The notes beneath the pieces are model-generated. The model searched no databases. It saw nothing but the letters and a program-made list of their open reading frames with translations, and was not told where the DNA came from. The translations under genes were made by a program, and so were the position numbers. Shown in pieces: positions 1 through 8,311 of a stretch of 64,000 nt of DNA. Source of the DNA: Bog-756 sp963833585 (GTDB lineage Bacteria; Actinomycetota; Acidimicrobiia; Acidimicrobiales; RAAP-2); NCBI GenBank assembly GCA_963833585.1, contig CAWHYF010000001.1, forward strand, positions 372,001 to 436,000. Reading direction: 5' to 3'. The stretch's first letter is position 1. Each line of letters begins with the position of its first letter.

Positions 1-987
1 CCAGCCAAGACGAGCAAGCGACCCAAGTCGGCTCGGCCGTCGGCGTCCACCGGCGCCAAGTTCCGGCGCCGACGCCGCTGGCCCTGGATCGCCGCCCTGG
101 CCGTGGTGGTGGCGGCCCTGATCGGCGGTGGGGTGGCCCTGGCCGCCCAGTCCGGGCTGTTCACCCCCAGCCATCCGGTGCCCGCACTCACCGGCAAGAC
201 GGTCCCCCAGGCCGTGCAGGCGGTCAAGAAGGACAAGTTCTCGGTCCGTACCACGGGTCACGCCGCCAGCATCACCATCGGTCCGGGACTGATCGTGAGC
301 CAGCGGCCGGCGCCCCGATCGGCCGGTCGGCCGACGACGGCCAAGGAGGGGTCGGCCATCGGGGTGGTGGTCTCGACCGGTCCGCCGCCGGTGGCCATTC
401 CGCCCCTCACCTCGTTCACCTCCTGCGCCGATGCCGTGGCGGCGTTGAAGACGGTGCACCTGGTCGGGGTGTGCCCGGCCGCCGCCCAGCAGTACAGCTC
501 GACCGTGGTGGCCGGGGCCGTCCTCGGCTCGGTGCCCAGCGGTACCGCGCCCTACGGCTCGACCGTGACCATCAGCACGTCCAAGGGTCACGCCCCGGAG
601 GCCATCCCGGCCGTGACCGGGTCGGGCAGCTCCTACGCCTCCGCCGCGGCGGCCTTGAGCGCGGCGGGCTTCGTGCCGTCCCAGAACAACGAGTTCAGCT
701 CGACCGTGCCCACCGGCCAGGTGATCGGCACCTCGCCGGACCCGGGGGCGGGGCCCCAGCCCTTCGGGTCCAGGGTCTCGGTCGCCATCTCCCTCGGCCC
801 CCAACCGGTGATCATCCCCAGCGTGGACGGGCAGTCGGTGGCCGCGGCCACCAGCGCCCTCACCGCCCTCGGCCTCAAGGTGTCCGGACCCTACGGCCCG
901 CCAGGGGCCACCAAGGTCCTCTCGACGGACCCGGTGGCTGGGGTCTCGGTCCAGCCCGGGACCACCGTGAACCTCTACACACTGTGA
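1..987 (+). CDS. PASTA-repeat membrane protein, C-terminal part (probable PknB-type Ser/Thr kinase), 5' end outside window
   Basis: The frame is open at the left edge, so only the last 328 residues are visible. They run from a basic Ser/Pro/Arg linker with a run of arginines, through one transmembrane helix (visible residues about 28-51), into four PASTA-like extracellular repeats of about 65-70 residues each, ending just before the stop. This is the C-terminal layout of PknB/Stk1-type membrane kinases, whose PASTA repeats sense muropeptides or lipid II outside the cell. The kinase domain would lie upstream of the window, so the kinase assignment is inference; a kinase-free PASTA protein remains possible. 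The stop overlaps the start of the next gene. Confidence 0.8.
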   Translation, partial: PAKTSKRPKSARPSASTGAKFRRRRRWPWIAALAVVVAALIGGGVALAAQSGLFTPSHPVPALTGKTVPQAVQAVKKDKFSVRTTGHAASITIGPGLIVSQRPAPRSAGRPTTAKEGSAIGVVVSTGPPPVAIPPLTSFTSCADAVAALKTVHLVGVCPAAAQQYSSTVVAGAVLGSVPSGTAPYGSTVTISTSKGHAPEAIPAVTGSGSSYASAAAALSAAGFVPSQNNEFSSTVPTGQVIGTSPDPGAGPQPFGSRVSVAISLGPQPVIIPSVDGQSVAAATSALTALGLKVSGPYGPPGATKVLSTDPVAGVSVQPGTTVNLYTL

Positions 988-1295
988 TCGGGGGCGCCCC
1001 CGGGTGTGAGCTCTGCGAGGCGGCCCGGATCACCGAGTGGTTCCACGAGGACGACACCTGCTGGGTGGCGGCCTGCGAGGTGTGCGACGTGCCCATGGTG
1101 GTCTGGAAGCAGCACGGAAACGACCCCCCCGATGTCGAGGTGGAGCACATGTTGGCCCAGTTGGGGCGGGTGGCCGACCAGCAGCTGGGGGCCGGGGTGT
1201 GGTCGTTCGACCGGGTGATGCGCCAGATCCCCGACCACTTCCACGCCCACGCCCGTGACCCCGACTGGTGGTTCCGCCGGTTCGGGCGGCGGTGA
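984..1295 (+). CDS. small conserved-looking Cys-rich protein of unknown function
   Basis: A 103-residue protein starts at a GTG that overlaps the stop of the PASTA gene (GTGA), which suggests translational coupling. It carries two CxxC pairs (CELC near residue 8 and CEVC near residue 33) and a C-terminal half rich in His and Trp (DHFHAHARDPDWW). The spaced Cys pairs look like a metal-binding knuckle, but I do not recognise a named family. The composition (Trp, His, Cys, Asp) is unlike a random GC-rich reading frame, which supports real coding. No function is assigned. Confidence 0.6.
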   Translation: MIGGAPGCELCEAARITEWFHEDDTCWVAACEVCDVPMVVWKQHGNDPPDVEVEHMLAQLGRVADQQLGAGVWSFDRVMRQIPDHFHAHARDPDWWFRRFGRR

Positions 1296-1370
1296 CGACG
1301 ACCGTCCCGCCCACCGAGGCCCCCTCCCCGCTCGGGCCGGTGGGGACCGGTCGGTGAGCGGCGGCACGGT

Positions 1371-2502
1371 GTGATCAAGTACCTCGGTTCCAAGCGCCGG
1401 CTGATACCGGCCCTCACCGAGCTGGCCCGCGCCGCCGAGGCCCGCACCGGGCTCGACCTGTTCTGCGGCACCACCCGGGTGGCCCAGGCCTGGAAGAGCC
1501 TGGGGATGGAGGTGACCGCGGTGGACAGCGCCCGGGTGGCCCACGTCCTGGCCCGCTGCTACGTGGCCACCGATCCGATCGCCCGCCCCGATCTCCGGGC
1601 CCGGGCCGCCGAGGCCGTGGACCGGCTCAACCGGGTGGAGGGCCGGGCCGGGTACGTGACCGCCACCTTCTGTGAGGCGTCCCGGTACTTCCGGCCCGAG
1701 AACGGCGCCCGGATCGACGCCGTGCGGGACCTGATCGAGGCCGACTACGCCGAGTCCGACCTCTGGCCGGTGCTGGTCACCAGCCTGTTGGAGGCCGCCG
1801 ACCGGGTCGACTCCACCACCGGCCTGCAGATGGCGTACCTCAAGCAGTGGGCGCCACGGGCCCACCAGCCGATGGTGCTCCGGGTGCCCGGACTGCTGGA
1901 CGGTCCGGGCCGGGCCGTGAAGGGCGACGCCTGCGCCCTGGCCGGGTCGACGGAGCTCGGGACGGTGGACCTGGCCTACCTCGACCCTCCCTACAACCAG
2001 CACCGGTACGACTCCAACTACCACGTGTGGGAAACCATCGTGGCCTGGGACGCGCCCGAGCACTACGGGGTGGCCTGCAAACGGGACGACCTGCCGCGAT
2101 CCGGCTCGCCGGAGCGCCTTCAACGGGCGTCGCTCCATGCCGGCCGCTCTCGAGGGGGTCATCGCCGGGGTGCAAGCCGGGGTGGTGGTGCTCTCCTACA
2201 ACAACGAGTCGTGGTTGACCTTCGACCAGTTGCACGAGGTGTGCGCCTCCCGGGGGCACGTCGAGGTGCTGGCGTTCGACTCGGCCCGGTACGTGGGGGC
2301 CCGGATCGGCATCCACAACCCCGCCGGGGCCAAGGTGGGGGCGGTCTCGCATCTCCGCAACACCGAGTACGTCCTGGTGGCCGGAGACCGGGGCCGGGTG
2401 CGGCGGATGGTGGGGGCGGTCACCGGAGCCGGCCTGGGCCGGCAGGTGGACCGGCCGGTCCCGGTGGCGGCCGGCTCCGCCGAGGCGCCGGGTCCGGCTT
2501 GA
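1371..2502 (+). CDS. DNA adenine-specific methyltransferase (D12-like), frameshifted
   Basis: The GTG start gives MIKYLGSKRRLIPAL, the usual opening of Dam/D12-type N6-adenine methylases. Motif I (DLFCGTTRVAQAW, near residue 29) binds S-adenosylmethionine, and the catalytic DPPY motif sits in AYLDPPYNQHRYDSN near residue 204. At about 2090-2100 the sense switches frame: after KRDDL, the next frame continues RRSAFNGRRSMPAALEGVI and runs to the stop at 2502. One extra base in ctgccgcgatcc explains it. As written the first frame reads on to 2576 with nonsense. No restriction endonuclease is adjacent, so this looks like an orphan methylase. Whether the frameshift is real or an error cannot be told from the sequence. 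Confidence 0.7.
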
Positions 2503-2604
2503 CCCGGCGGCGGGGCCCCTGCCAACGTGGGCGGGCACCGGCGGGAGCCCGCTCCCGGGGCGCCACCCGCCGCTGACGATCGGAACGACAGGGGGACCGA
2601 CCTC

Positions 2605-3483
2605 ATGGGAGCACTCGACGGACGGACCGCGATCATCACCGGGGCCGGCCGCGGGATCGGACGCGAACACGCCCTCCTGTTCGCCGCTGAAGGAGCCAAT
2701 GTGGTGGTCAACGACCTCGGCGGTGCGGTCGACGGCTCGGGCGACGACCGCTCCCCGGCCCAACAGGTCGCGGACGAGATCATGGCGGCCGGGGGCCGGG
2801 CGGTGGCCAACGCCGACGACGTCTGCGACTGGGAGGGCGGCCGTCGCCTGATCGAGACGGCGTTGGAGGCCTTCGGCGATCTCCACGTGCTGGTCAACAA
2901 CGCCGGGATCCTGCGGGACCGGGTGTTGGTCAACATGTCCGAGGACGACTGGGACTCGGTGGTCCATGTCCACCTGAAGGGCCACTTCGTTCCCACCCGC
3001 CACGCCGCCGCCTACTGGCGGGCCCGGACCAAGGCCGGCCACGAGGTCAAGGCGTCGGTGGTCAACACCTCGTCGACCTCGGGCCTGCTGGGTAACCCGG
3101 GCCAGTCCAACTACGGGGCGGCCAAGGCCGGGATCGCCGCCTTCACCGTCATCGCCGCCGACGAGCTCGGCCGCTACGGGGTCCGGGTCAACGCCATCGC
3201 ACCGGCCGCCCGCACCCGGATGACCGAGTTGACCCCGGGGCTGTCCGACATCGTCCGGGCTCCGTCCGACGGTGCGGCGTTCGACAGCTGGGACCCGGCC
3301 AACGTCTCGCCCCTCGTGGTCTACCTGGCCACCGAGTCCTGCCCGGCCACCGGCCGGGTCCTCTTCGTCAAGGGTGGCGAGATCCGCCGGTTCCAGCCCT
3401 GGACCATGGCCGAGTCCATCGACAAGGACGAGCGGTGGACGGTGGCCGAGCTGCAGGCGGAGATGCACCGGCTCGGAGGCTGA
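2605..3483 (+). CDS. short-chain dehydrogenase/reductase, (3R)-hydroxyacyl-CoA dehydrogenase-like
   Basis: A 292-residue SDR. The NAD(P)-binding TGAGRGIG motif is at residues 13-20, the NNAG motif near 101, and the catalytic Ser...YxxxK is seen as NTSSTSG...SNYGAAKAG near residues 155-175. The length and the VVNDLGGAVDGSG segment after beta-2 match the dehydrogenase part of multifunctional enzyme type 2 and its stand-alone actinobacterial relatives, which oxidise 3-hydroxyacyl-CoA. I chose the ATG at 2605 because it begins the Rossmann fold and follows a purine-rich cagggggacc. The SCP2 protein nearby (5198-5605) is the other domain often fused to this enzyme in eukaryotes. Substrate is inferred. 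Confidence 0.85.
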   Translation: MGALDGRTAIITGAGRGIGREHALLFAAEGANVVVNDLGGAVDGSGDDRSPAQQVADEIMAAGGRAVANADDVCDWEGGRRLIETALEAFGDLHVLVNNAGILRDRVLVNMSEDDWDSVVHVHLKGHFVPTRHAAAYWRARTKAGHEVKASVVNTSSTSGLLGNPGQSNYGAAKAGIAAFTVIAADELGRYGVRVNAIAPAARTRMTELTPGLSDIVRAPSDGAAFDSWDPANVSPLVVYLATESCPATGRVLFVKGGEIRRFQPWTMAESIDKDERWTVAELQAEMHRLGG

Positions 3484-3486
3484 GGG

Positions 3487-5179
3487 ATGTCCCGGGTCAC
3501 GGGGCCCGACCGCCCCGCGGGGGACCGGGCCTTCCAGCCCGAGGAGGTGCGGTCGGCCGAGACCCTGCTCGGCGGGACCGGGGCCGGGGCCGAGGGCGGC
3601 ATCGTGGTGCCCTGGCCCGTCCTGTTCCGTCACCGGCTGCATCACCGTCTGTCCCGTTCTGAGCGCTACCAGTGGTGGGTACTGTGGACCGTGCTGGCCG
3701 GACTGCTCTCGGTCAACATCACCTTCACCGTGTTCGTGGTGGCCCTGCCCCAGGTGGCCCACCAGCTCCACACCTCGGTGTCCACGCTCACCTGGACCTC
3801 CACCGGCCCCCTGTTGGCCTTCGGGGTGGCCGCCCCGGTGCTGGGCAAGCTCGGGGACCTGCGGGGCTACCGGAAGCTCTACCTCTGGGGCCTGTCGGGG
3901 GCCGCGGTCAGCGTGGTGCTCACCGCCTCGGCCCCGACCGCCGGGGTGCTGATCGCCGCCCGCCTGTTCGACGGGGTCCAGGGGGCGGCCACCGGGGCGG
4001 CATCGATGGCCCTGGTCCTCCAAGCGTTCTCCCACGAGGACCGGGTGAAGGCCATGGGCTGGTGGGCCCTGGTCGGGGCGGGTGGTCCGGTGCTCGGGGT
4101 CACCATCGGTGCCCCGATCATCCAGTACTTCGGGTGGCGTGCCCTGTTCTGGGGCGAGCTCCCCCTGATGGCCGTGGCCGCCGTGCTGGCCGTGGTGGTG
4201 CTGCCCGCCCACGACCGGCCGGAGGAAGCCGGCTCGGTGACGCCCGCCCGTGCCGGCGCCTCGGCGGGCCCCGACCCCGAAGTCCGTGGACTGGCGGTCG
4301 TCCCGGACGGTGAGGGGTCCGACCACCCGGGCTCGGCCACGCGACCCCAGCCCGTGGAGCGGACTCGATTGGATGGGTTCGGGGACCCTGGCCCTCTCGG
4401 TGACGGCCGGTCTGCTGGCCCTGAACGAGGCCCCCTCGTGGGGCTTCACCGCCCCCGCCACCCTGGCCCTGTTCGCCCTCAGCCTGCTGGCGGCCGGGGT
4501 CTTCGTGCTCCACGAGCGACGGGCCCCCCGGCCCCTCATCCCCCTGCGCTACTTCCGACTGCGCAACTTCGTGTTCCCCCTGGGGGCCCGGTCGTTGGCC
4601 AACTTCGCCTACATGGGGGGGTTCTTCCTCTTCCCCATCCTCATGGAAGGAATCTACGGCTACAGCGAGACCCGGGCCGGGCTGGTGTCGACCGCCCGCC
4701 CGCTCATGTTCTCGCTCATCGCCCCGGTGGCCGGCTACGCCGCCGTCAAGGTGGGGGAGCGTTCGCTGGTGGTGGCCGGGTGCGCCGTCCTCACCGTCTC
4801 CATGGTGGTGTTCACCCAACTGCAGGCCAGCCCGTCTCTGGCGGTGATCCTCCTGGCCCTGGCCCTCTCCGGGATCGGCATCGGGCTGGCCACCCCGGCC
4901 ACGGTGGCGTCCGCCTCCAACGAGGTGGCCGCCGACGAGCTCGGGGTGATGAGCGCGGCCCAGCAGCTGATCACCCAGATCGGGATCGTGGCCGGCATCC
5001 AGGTCATGGTCACGGTGCAGGCGTCGGGAAAGGGGGGTGTCGGGACCCTGGCCTCCTTCCACCGGGCCTACGGCGTGGCCGCCGGCGCCGCGGTGCTGGC
5101 CGGGGTGTGCGGGCTCTTCGTGCGGAACACCCCCCGCGAGGAGCGGACGCCGGCGCGCTCCGACGTCCACGCCGCCTGA
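3487..5179 (+). CDS. MFS drug/solute exporter, DHA2-like 14-TM family, frameshifted
   Basis: The ATG at 3487 follows a good GGAGG site 8-12 nt upstream. The first frame encodes a hydrophilic N-terminus and about six transmembrane helices, including the loop GKLGDLRGYRKLY typical of MFS motif A and the conserved helix GPVLGVTIGAPIIQ. From about 4365 the sense continues in the next frame (DWMGSGTLALSVTAGLLALN onward) for the remaining helices to the stop at 5179. The shift must lie between about 4200 and 4365, in the long variable loop between the two halves. The role would be proton-driven export of a small molecule; the substrate is unknown. Confidence 0.75.
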
Positions 5180-5197
5180 CCGGGTCCGGTCCCGGGG

Positions 5198-5605
5198 CTA
5201 CTCGGTGATGGCGAGGATGCGGGCGGCGATCTCCGCCGCGGCGGGATCCGGCGTCGCGCTCTGGAGGGCCATCAGTTTGGCGATGTCCCCCTCCACCTTG
5301 ATCTTGCCCGACATGAAAGCCTGGATGCCGGCCTGGGGATTGCCCTCCACCAGGATGGCCTTGGCCACGACGTAGTCGAGGGAGACCTTCAGGTCCACCG
5401 GATCGATGTGGCCGGTGTCGAGGACCAGCTCGCCCGAGGAGGTGTCCACATGGGCCAACACCGAGCCTTCGCCGAAGGGGACCGCTCCGATGATCAGGTT
5501 CATCCGGATCGAGTGGTCGATGGTCGCACCCTTGCCGTCGAACTCCGCCCGGATGGACCGCGCCTCGGCCAGCCACTCGTCGCTCAGGAACTGATAGGTG
5601 GCCAT
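5198..5605 (-). CDS. SCP2 sterol-binding domain protein
   Basis: A 135-residue single-domain protein. The motif VHVDTSSGELVLDTGHIDPVDL-like strand pattern followed by AKAILVEGNPQ and FMSGKIKVEGDIAKLM is typical of SCP2 lipid-binding domains, whose last segment (GKIKVEGD) is strongly conserved. Such proteins bind acyl-CoAs, fatty acids or sterol-like lipids in a hydrophobic tunnel. The start is well supported: AAGGAG stands about 10 nt before the ATG. It is convergent with the MFS gene and divergent from the esterase. Together with the SDR at 2605-3483 it suggests a small lipid-metabolism group, but that link is inferred. Confidence 0.85.
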   Translation of the reverse strand: MATYQFLSDEWLAEARSIRAEFDGKGATIDHSIRMNLIIGAVPFGEGSVLAHVDTSSGELVLDTGHIDPVDLKVSLDYVVAKAILVEGNPQAGIQAFMSGKIKVEGDIAKLMALQSATPDPAAAEIAARILAITE

Positions 5606-5735
5606 CGGTGTCCTACTCCTTGCCCGCGGGTCGGTCTGGGCGTCCAGACTAACCCGACCCCCGACCGGTCCCCGAAGGGCCGGTAGACAGGTCGGAGTCC
5701 GACCACGGGTGTCGGTCCCTCCCCGGTGCGACCGG

Positions 5736-5741
5736 TAGCAT
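5736..5741 (+). promoter_or_regulatory. putative -10 box (TAGCAT), leaderless promoter of the esterase gene
   Basis: TAGCAT ends 8 nt before the GTG at 5750, so transcription would begin at or next to the start codon. The same arrangement recurs at seven other genes in this window. No clear -35 hexamer is seen. Confidence 0.45.
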
Positions 5742-5749
5742 CCGGTTCC

Positions 5750-6523
5750 GTGACCGCTCCCATCATCGCCGGGGCCGAGCCGTGGTCCGCCCACGGCGGA
5801 TCCCACGGTGTGCTCGTCCTGCACGGGTTCACCGGCAACCCCCAGTCCCTGCGCCCACTGGCCGAGGCCTGCGCCGCCGCCGGCTTCTCCGTGGACCTGC
5901 CCCTGCTCCCGGGACACGGGACGGTCCTGGAGGACATGCTCCCCACCCGGTGGGCGGACTGGTCCTCCGGCGCCGAGGCCGCCTACCGGGCCCTGGCCGA
6001 CCGGTGCGACCAGGTGGTGGTCACCGGACTCTCGATGGGCGGCACGCTGGCCTGTTGGCTGGCCGAGCAGCACCCCGACCTCGCCGGCATCGCCGTGGTC
6101 AACCCGATCATCCAGGCACCCGACGAGGAGTTCCGCCAGAACATCGCCACCCTGTTGGAGGGGGGGACCGAGGTGTTCGACGCCATCGGCTCGGACATCA
6201 AGCAGGAGGGGATGGTGGAGTCGGCCTACCCCGGCACCCCGCTGGCCCCGGTCCTCTCCTTGTTCGAGGCGGCGGACGGGGTCCGGGCCCGTCTGGGTCG
6301 GATCCACTGTCCGACCCTGTTGCTCTCCAGCCGCGAGGACCATGTCGTCGATCCGGTCTCCGGCGACGTCCTGGCGGGCGCGGTGGGCGGCCCCCTCGAG
6401 CGGATCTTCCTCGAGAACAGCTACCACGTGGCCACCCTGGACTGGGACGCGCCCCTGCTCGAGGCGGCGGTGGTGGAGTTCGCGGGCAAGGTGCTGGGCG
6501 GTCCGGGCGCCCGCGCCGCGTGA
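5750..6523 (+). CDS. alpha/beta-hydrolase, carboxylesterase/monoacylglycerol lipase-like
   Basis: A 257-residue hydrolase. LVLHGFTGNP near residue 24 forms the oxyanion-hole HG motif, GLSMGG near residue 93 is the nucleophile elbow (GxSxG, Ser catalytic), and an Asp (SREDHVVDP) and His (NSYHVATLD) in the C-terminal part complete the triad. The fold order and length match Est30-type carboxylesterases. I prefer the GTG at 5750 to one at 5726 because a TAGCAT -10 box lies 8 nt before it, consistent with a leaderless mRNA. It lies 16 nt before gatC and may be cotranscribed with it; the natural ester substrate is unknown. Confidence 0.8.
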   Translation: MTAPIIAGAEPWSAHGGSHGVLVLHGFTGNPQSLRPLAEACAAAGFSVDLPLLPGHGTVLEDMLPTRWADWSSGAEAAYRALADRCDQVVVTGLSMGGTLACWLAEQHPDLAGIAVVNPIIQAPDEEFRQNIATLLEGGTEVFDAIGSDIKQEGMVESAYPGTPLAPVLSLFEAADGVRARLGRIHCPTLLLSSREDHVVDPVSGDVLAGAVGGPLERIFLENSYHVATLDWDAPLLEAAVVEFAGKVLGGPGARAA

Positions 6524-6539
6524 TGGCGGTACCGGACCG

Positions 6540-6848
6540 ATGAGCACGCCCGACCGGATCACCCGGGCCGACGTGGCCCACGTGGCCCGCCTGGCCAGGC
6601 TGGAGTTGACCGACCAGGAGCTCGACCTGTTCACCGGCCAGCTGGCCGAGGTGCTGGACCACGCCGCCGACGTGGCGTCCCTGGACCTGGCCGGGGTGAC
6701 GCCCACCGCCCACGCCATGGCTGTGACCAACGTGCTCCGGCCCGACGAGGTCCACCCGTGCCTCGACCGCGACGAGGTACTGGGCCAGGCCCCCTCGGTG
6801 GAGGACCACCGGTTCCGGGTGCCCAGGATCCTCGGCGACGCGCCGTGA
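6540..6848 (+). CDS. gatC: glutamyl-/aspartyl-tRNA amidotransferase subunit C
   Basis: A 102-residue protein with the GatC signature ITRADVAHVARLARLELTDQEL near the start and a C-terminal RPDE...PSVEDHRFRVPRIL segment. GatC is the small subunit that stabilises GatA and GatB in the transamidation of Glu-tRNA(Gln) and Asp-tRNA(Asn). Its stop overlaps the gatA start (GTGA), which fits equimolar expression of the complex. Full length, no anomaly. Confidence 0.95.
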   Translation: MSTPDRITRADVAHVARLARLELTDQELDLFTGQLAEVLDHAADVASLDLAGVTPTAHAMAVTNVLRPDEVHPCLDRDEVLGQAPSVEDHRFRVPRILGDAP

Positions 6849-8311
6849 GCGCCCCCCGGCCCTCGGTCTTCCTGGCCAACGCCGTCCGCTCGGGGGCCCG
6901 CTCGGCCCTCGACGTGCTGGATGAGCACCTGACGCGCATCGAAGCCGGGGACGCGGAGATCCACGCCTTCAACCTGGTCCTGGCGGACCGGGCCCGGGCC
7001 CGGGCGGCCGAGGTGGACCGGGCGGTGGCCAACGGCGACGACCCCGGCCTGCTGGCCGGGGTGCCGGTGGCCCTGAAGGACAACCTCTGCACCCGGGGCA
7101 TCCCCACCACCTGCTCGTCCCGCATCCTCGAAGGTTGGCGACCGCCCTACGACGCCACGGTGGTCGACCGTCTCGAGCGGGCCGGGGCCGTGGTGGTGGG
7201 CAAGACCAACATGGACGAGTTCGCCATGGGGTCGTCCACCGAGACCTCGGCCACCGGCCCGACCCGTAATCCCCACGACCTGGGACGGGTCCCGGGCGGC
7301 TCGTCGGGGGGATCGGCCGCCGCCGTGGCGGCCGGCTTCGTGCCCCTGGCCCTCGGCTCGGACACCGGTGGCTCGATCCGCCAGCCGGCGGCACTGTGCG
7401 GGGTGGTCGGGATGAAGCCCACCTATGGGACGGTGTCCCGCTACGGACTGGTGGCGTTCGCCAGCTCCCTCGACCAGATCGGGCCGTTCGCCACCACCGT
7501 GGCCGACGCCGCCCTTCTCTTCGACGTGATCGGCGGGCACGACCCGGCCGACTCCACCTCGCTCAACCGTCCGACCCCGAGGGTGCTGTCGGTCCTCGAC
7601 GACGGGGTGGCCGGCCTGACGGTCGGTGTCCTCACCGAGTACCTCGACGGGGTCGATCCCGACGTGGTGGCGCGGGTGCGCCAGGCCGCCGACGCCTGTG
7701 CCGCCGCCGGGGCCAGGGTAGAGGAGGTCTCGGTGCCCGAGGTGGCCCTCGGGTTGTCGGCCTACTACCTGATCGCCCCGGGTGAAGCGTCCTCCAACCT
7801 GGCCCGCTACGACGGTGTCCGGTACGGGCTGCGGGTCGACGCCGAGGACGTCGTGGCCATGAACACCACCACCCGGACCGCCGGGTTCGGAGCCGAGGTC
7901 AAACGCCGCATCATGCTCGGCACCTACGTACTGTCGGCCGGCTACATGGACGCCTACTACAACCAGGCCCTCCGGGTTCGCACCCGGATCATCGAGGGGT
8001 TCGAGGCTGCCTACCGTCGGTGCGACGTCCTCCTGGGCCCGACCGCCCCCACCACCGCCTTCCCTCTCGGGGCCAAGACCGGCGACCCGCTCACCATGTA
8101 CCTGTCCGACGTCTGCACCATCCCGAGCAACCTGGCCGGCCACCCGGCCATCAGCGTCCCCTTCGGCCCGGGTGACGACGGACTGCCGGTCGGGGTGCAG
8201 CTCCTCGGCCCGGCCCTGTCGGAGGGGACCCTCTTCAAGGTGGCCGCCGTGGTCGAGGCCGCCGCCCCGGCCCTCGAGCCGCCGGGGTTGGCCACGGGGG
8301 CCCGATGGTGA
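6845..8311 (+). CDS. gatA: Asp/Glu-tRNA amidotransferase subunit A (amidase)
   Basis: A 488-residue amidase-signature enzyme that releases ammonia from glutamine for transfer by GatB. The Ser-cisSer-Lys triad is visible: Lys in GVPVALKDN (near residue 78), and the two serines in the Gly/Ser-rich stretch VPGGSSGGSAAAVAAG (near 150-165), followed by SDTGGSIRQPA and GMKPTYG. The GTG start overlaps the gatC stop by 4 bp and the C-terminus overlaps gatB by 7 bp, so the order gatC-gatA-gatB is one tightly coupled operon. Confidence 0.96.
   Translation: MSAPRPSVFLANAVRSGARSALDVLDEHLTRIEAGDAEIHAFNLVLADRARARAAEVDRAVANGDDPGLLAGVPVALKDNLCTRGIPTTCSSRILEGWRPPYDATVVDRLERAGAVVVGKTNMDEFAMGSSTETSATGPTRNPHDLGRVPGGSSGGSAAAVAAGFVPLALGSDTGGSIRQPAALCGVVGMKPTYGTVSRYGLVAFASSLDQIGPFATTVADAALLFDVIGGHDPADSTSLNRPTPRVLSVLDDGVAGLTVGVLTEYLDGVDPDVVARVRQAADACAAAGARVEEVSVPEVALGLSAYYLIAPGEASSNLARYDGVRYGLRVDAEDVVAMNTTTRTAGFGAEVKRRIMLGTYVLSAGYMDAYYNQALRVRTRIIEGFEAAYRRCDVLLGPTAPTTAFPLGAKTGDPLTMYLSDVCTIPSNLAGHPAISVPFGPGDDGLPVGVQLLGPALSEGTLFKVAAVVEAAAPALEPPGLATGARW

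Noticed and set aside
1840..4539. A 899-codon minus-strand open frame opposite the SDR and MFS genes.
   Set aside because: Composition is Pro/Gly/Arg/His-rich with no motif; it mirrors the codon bias of the real plus-strand genes. A shadow frame.
5606..8143. A long minus-strand extension upstream of the SCP2 gene, opposite gatCA.
   Set aside because: Sense is clear on the plus strand; the SCP2 start has its own ribosome-binding site at 5605.
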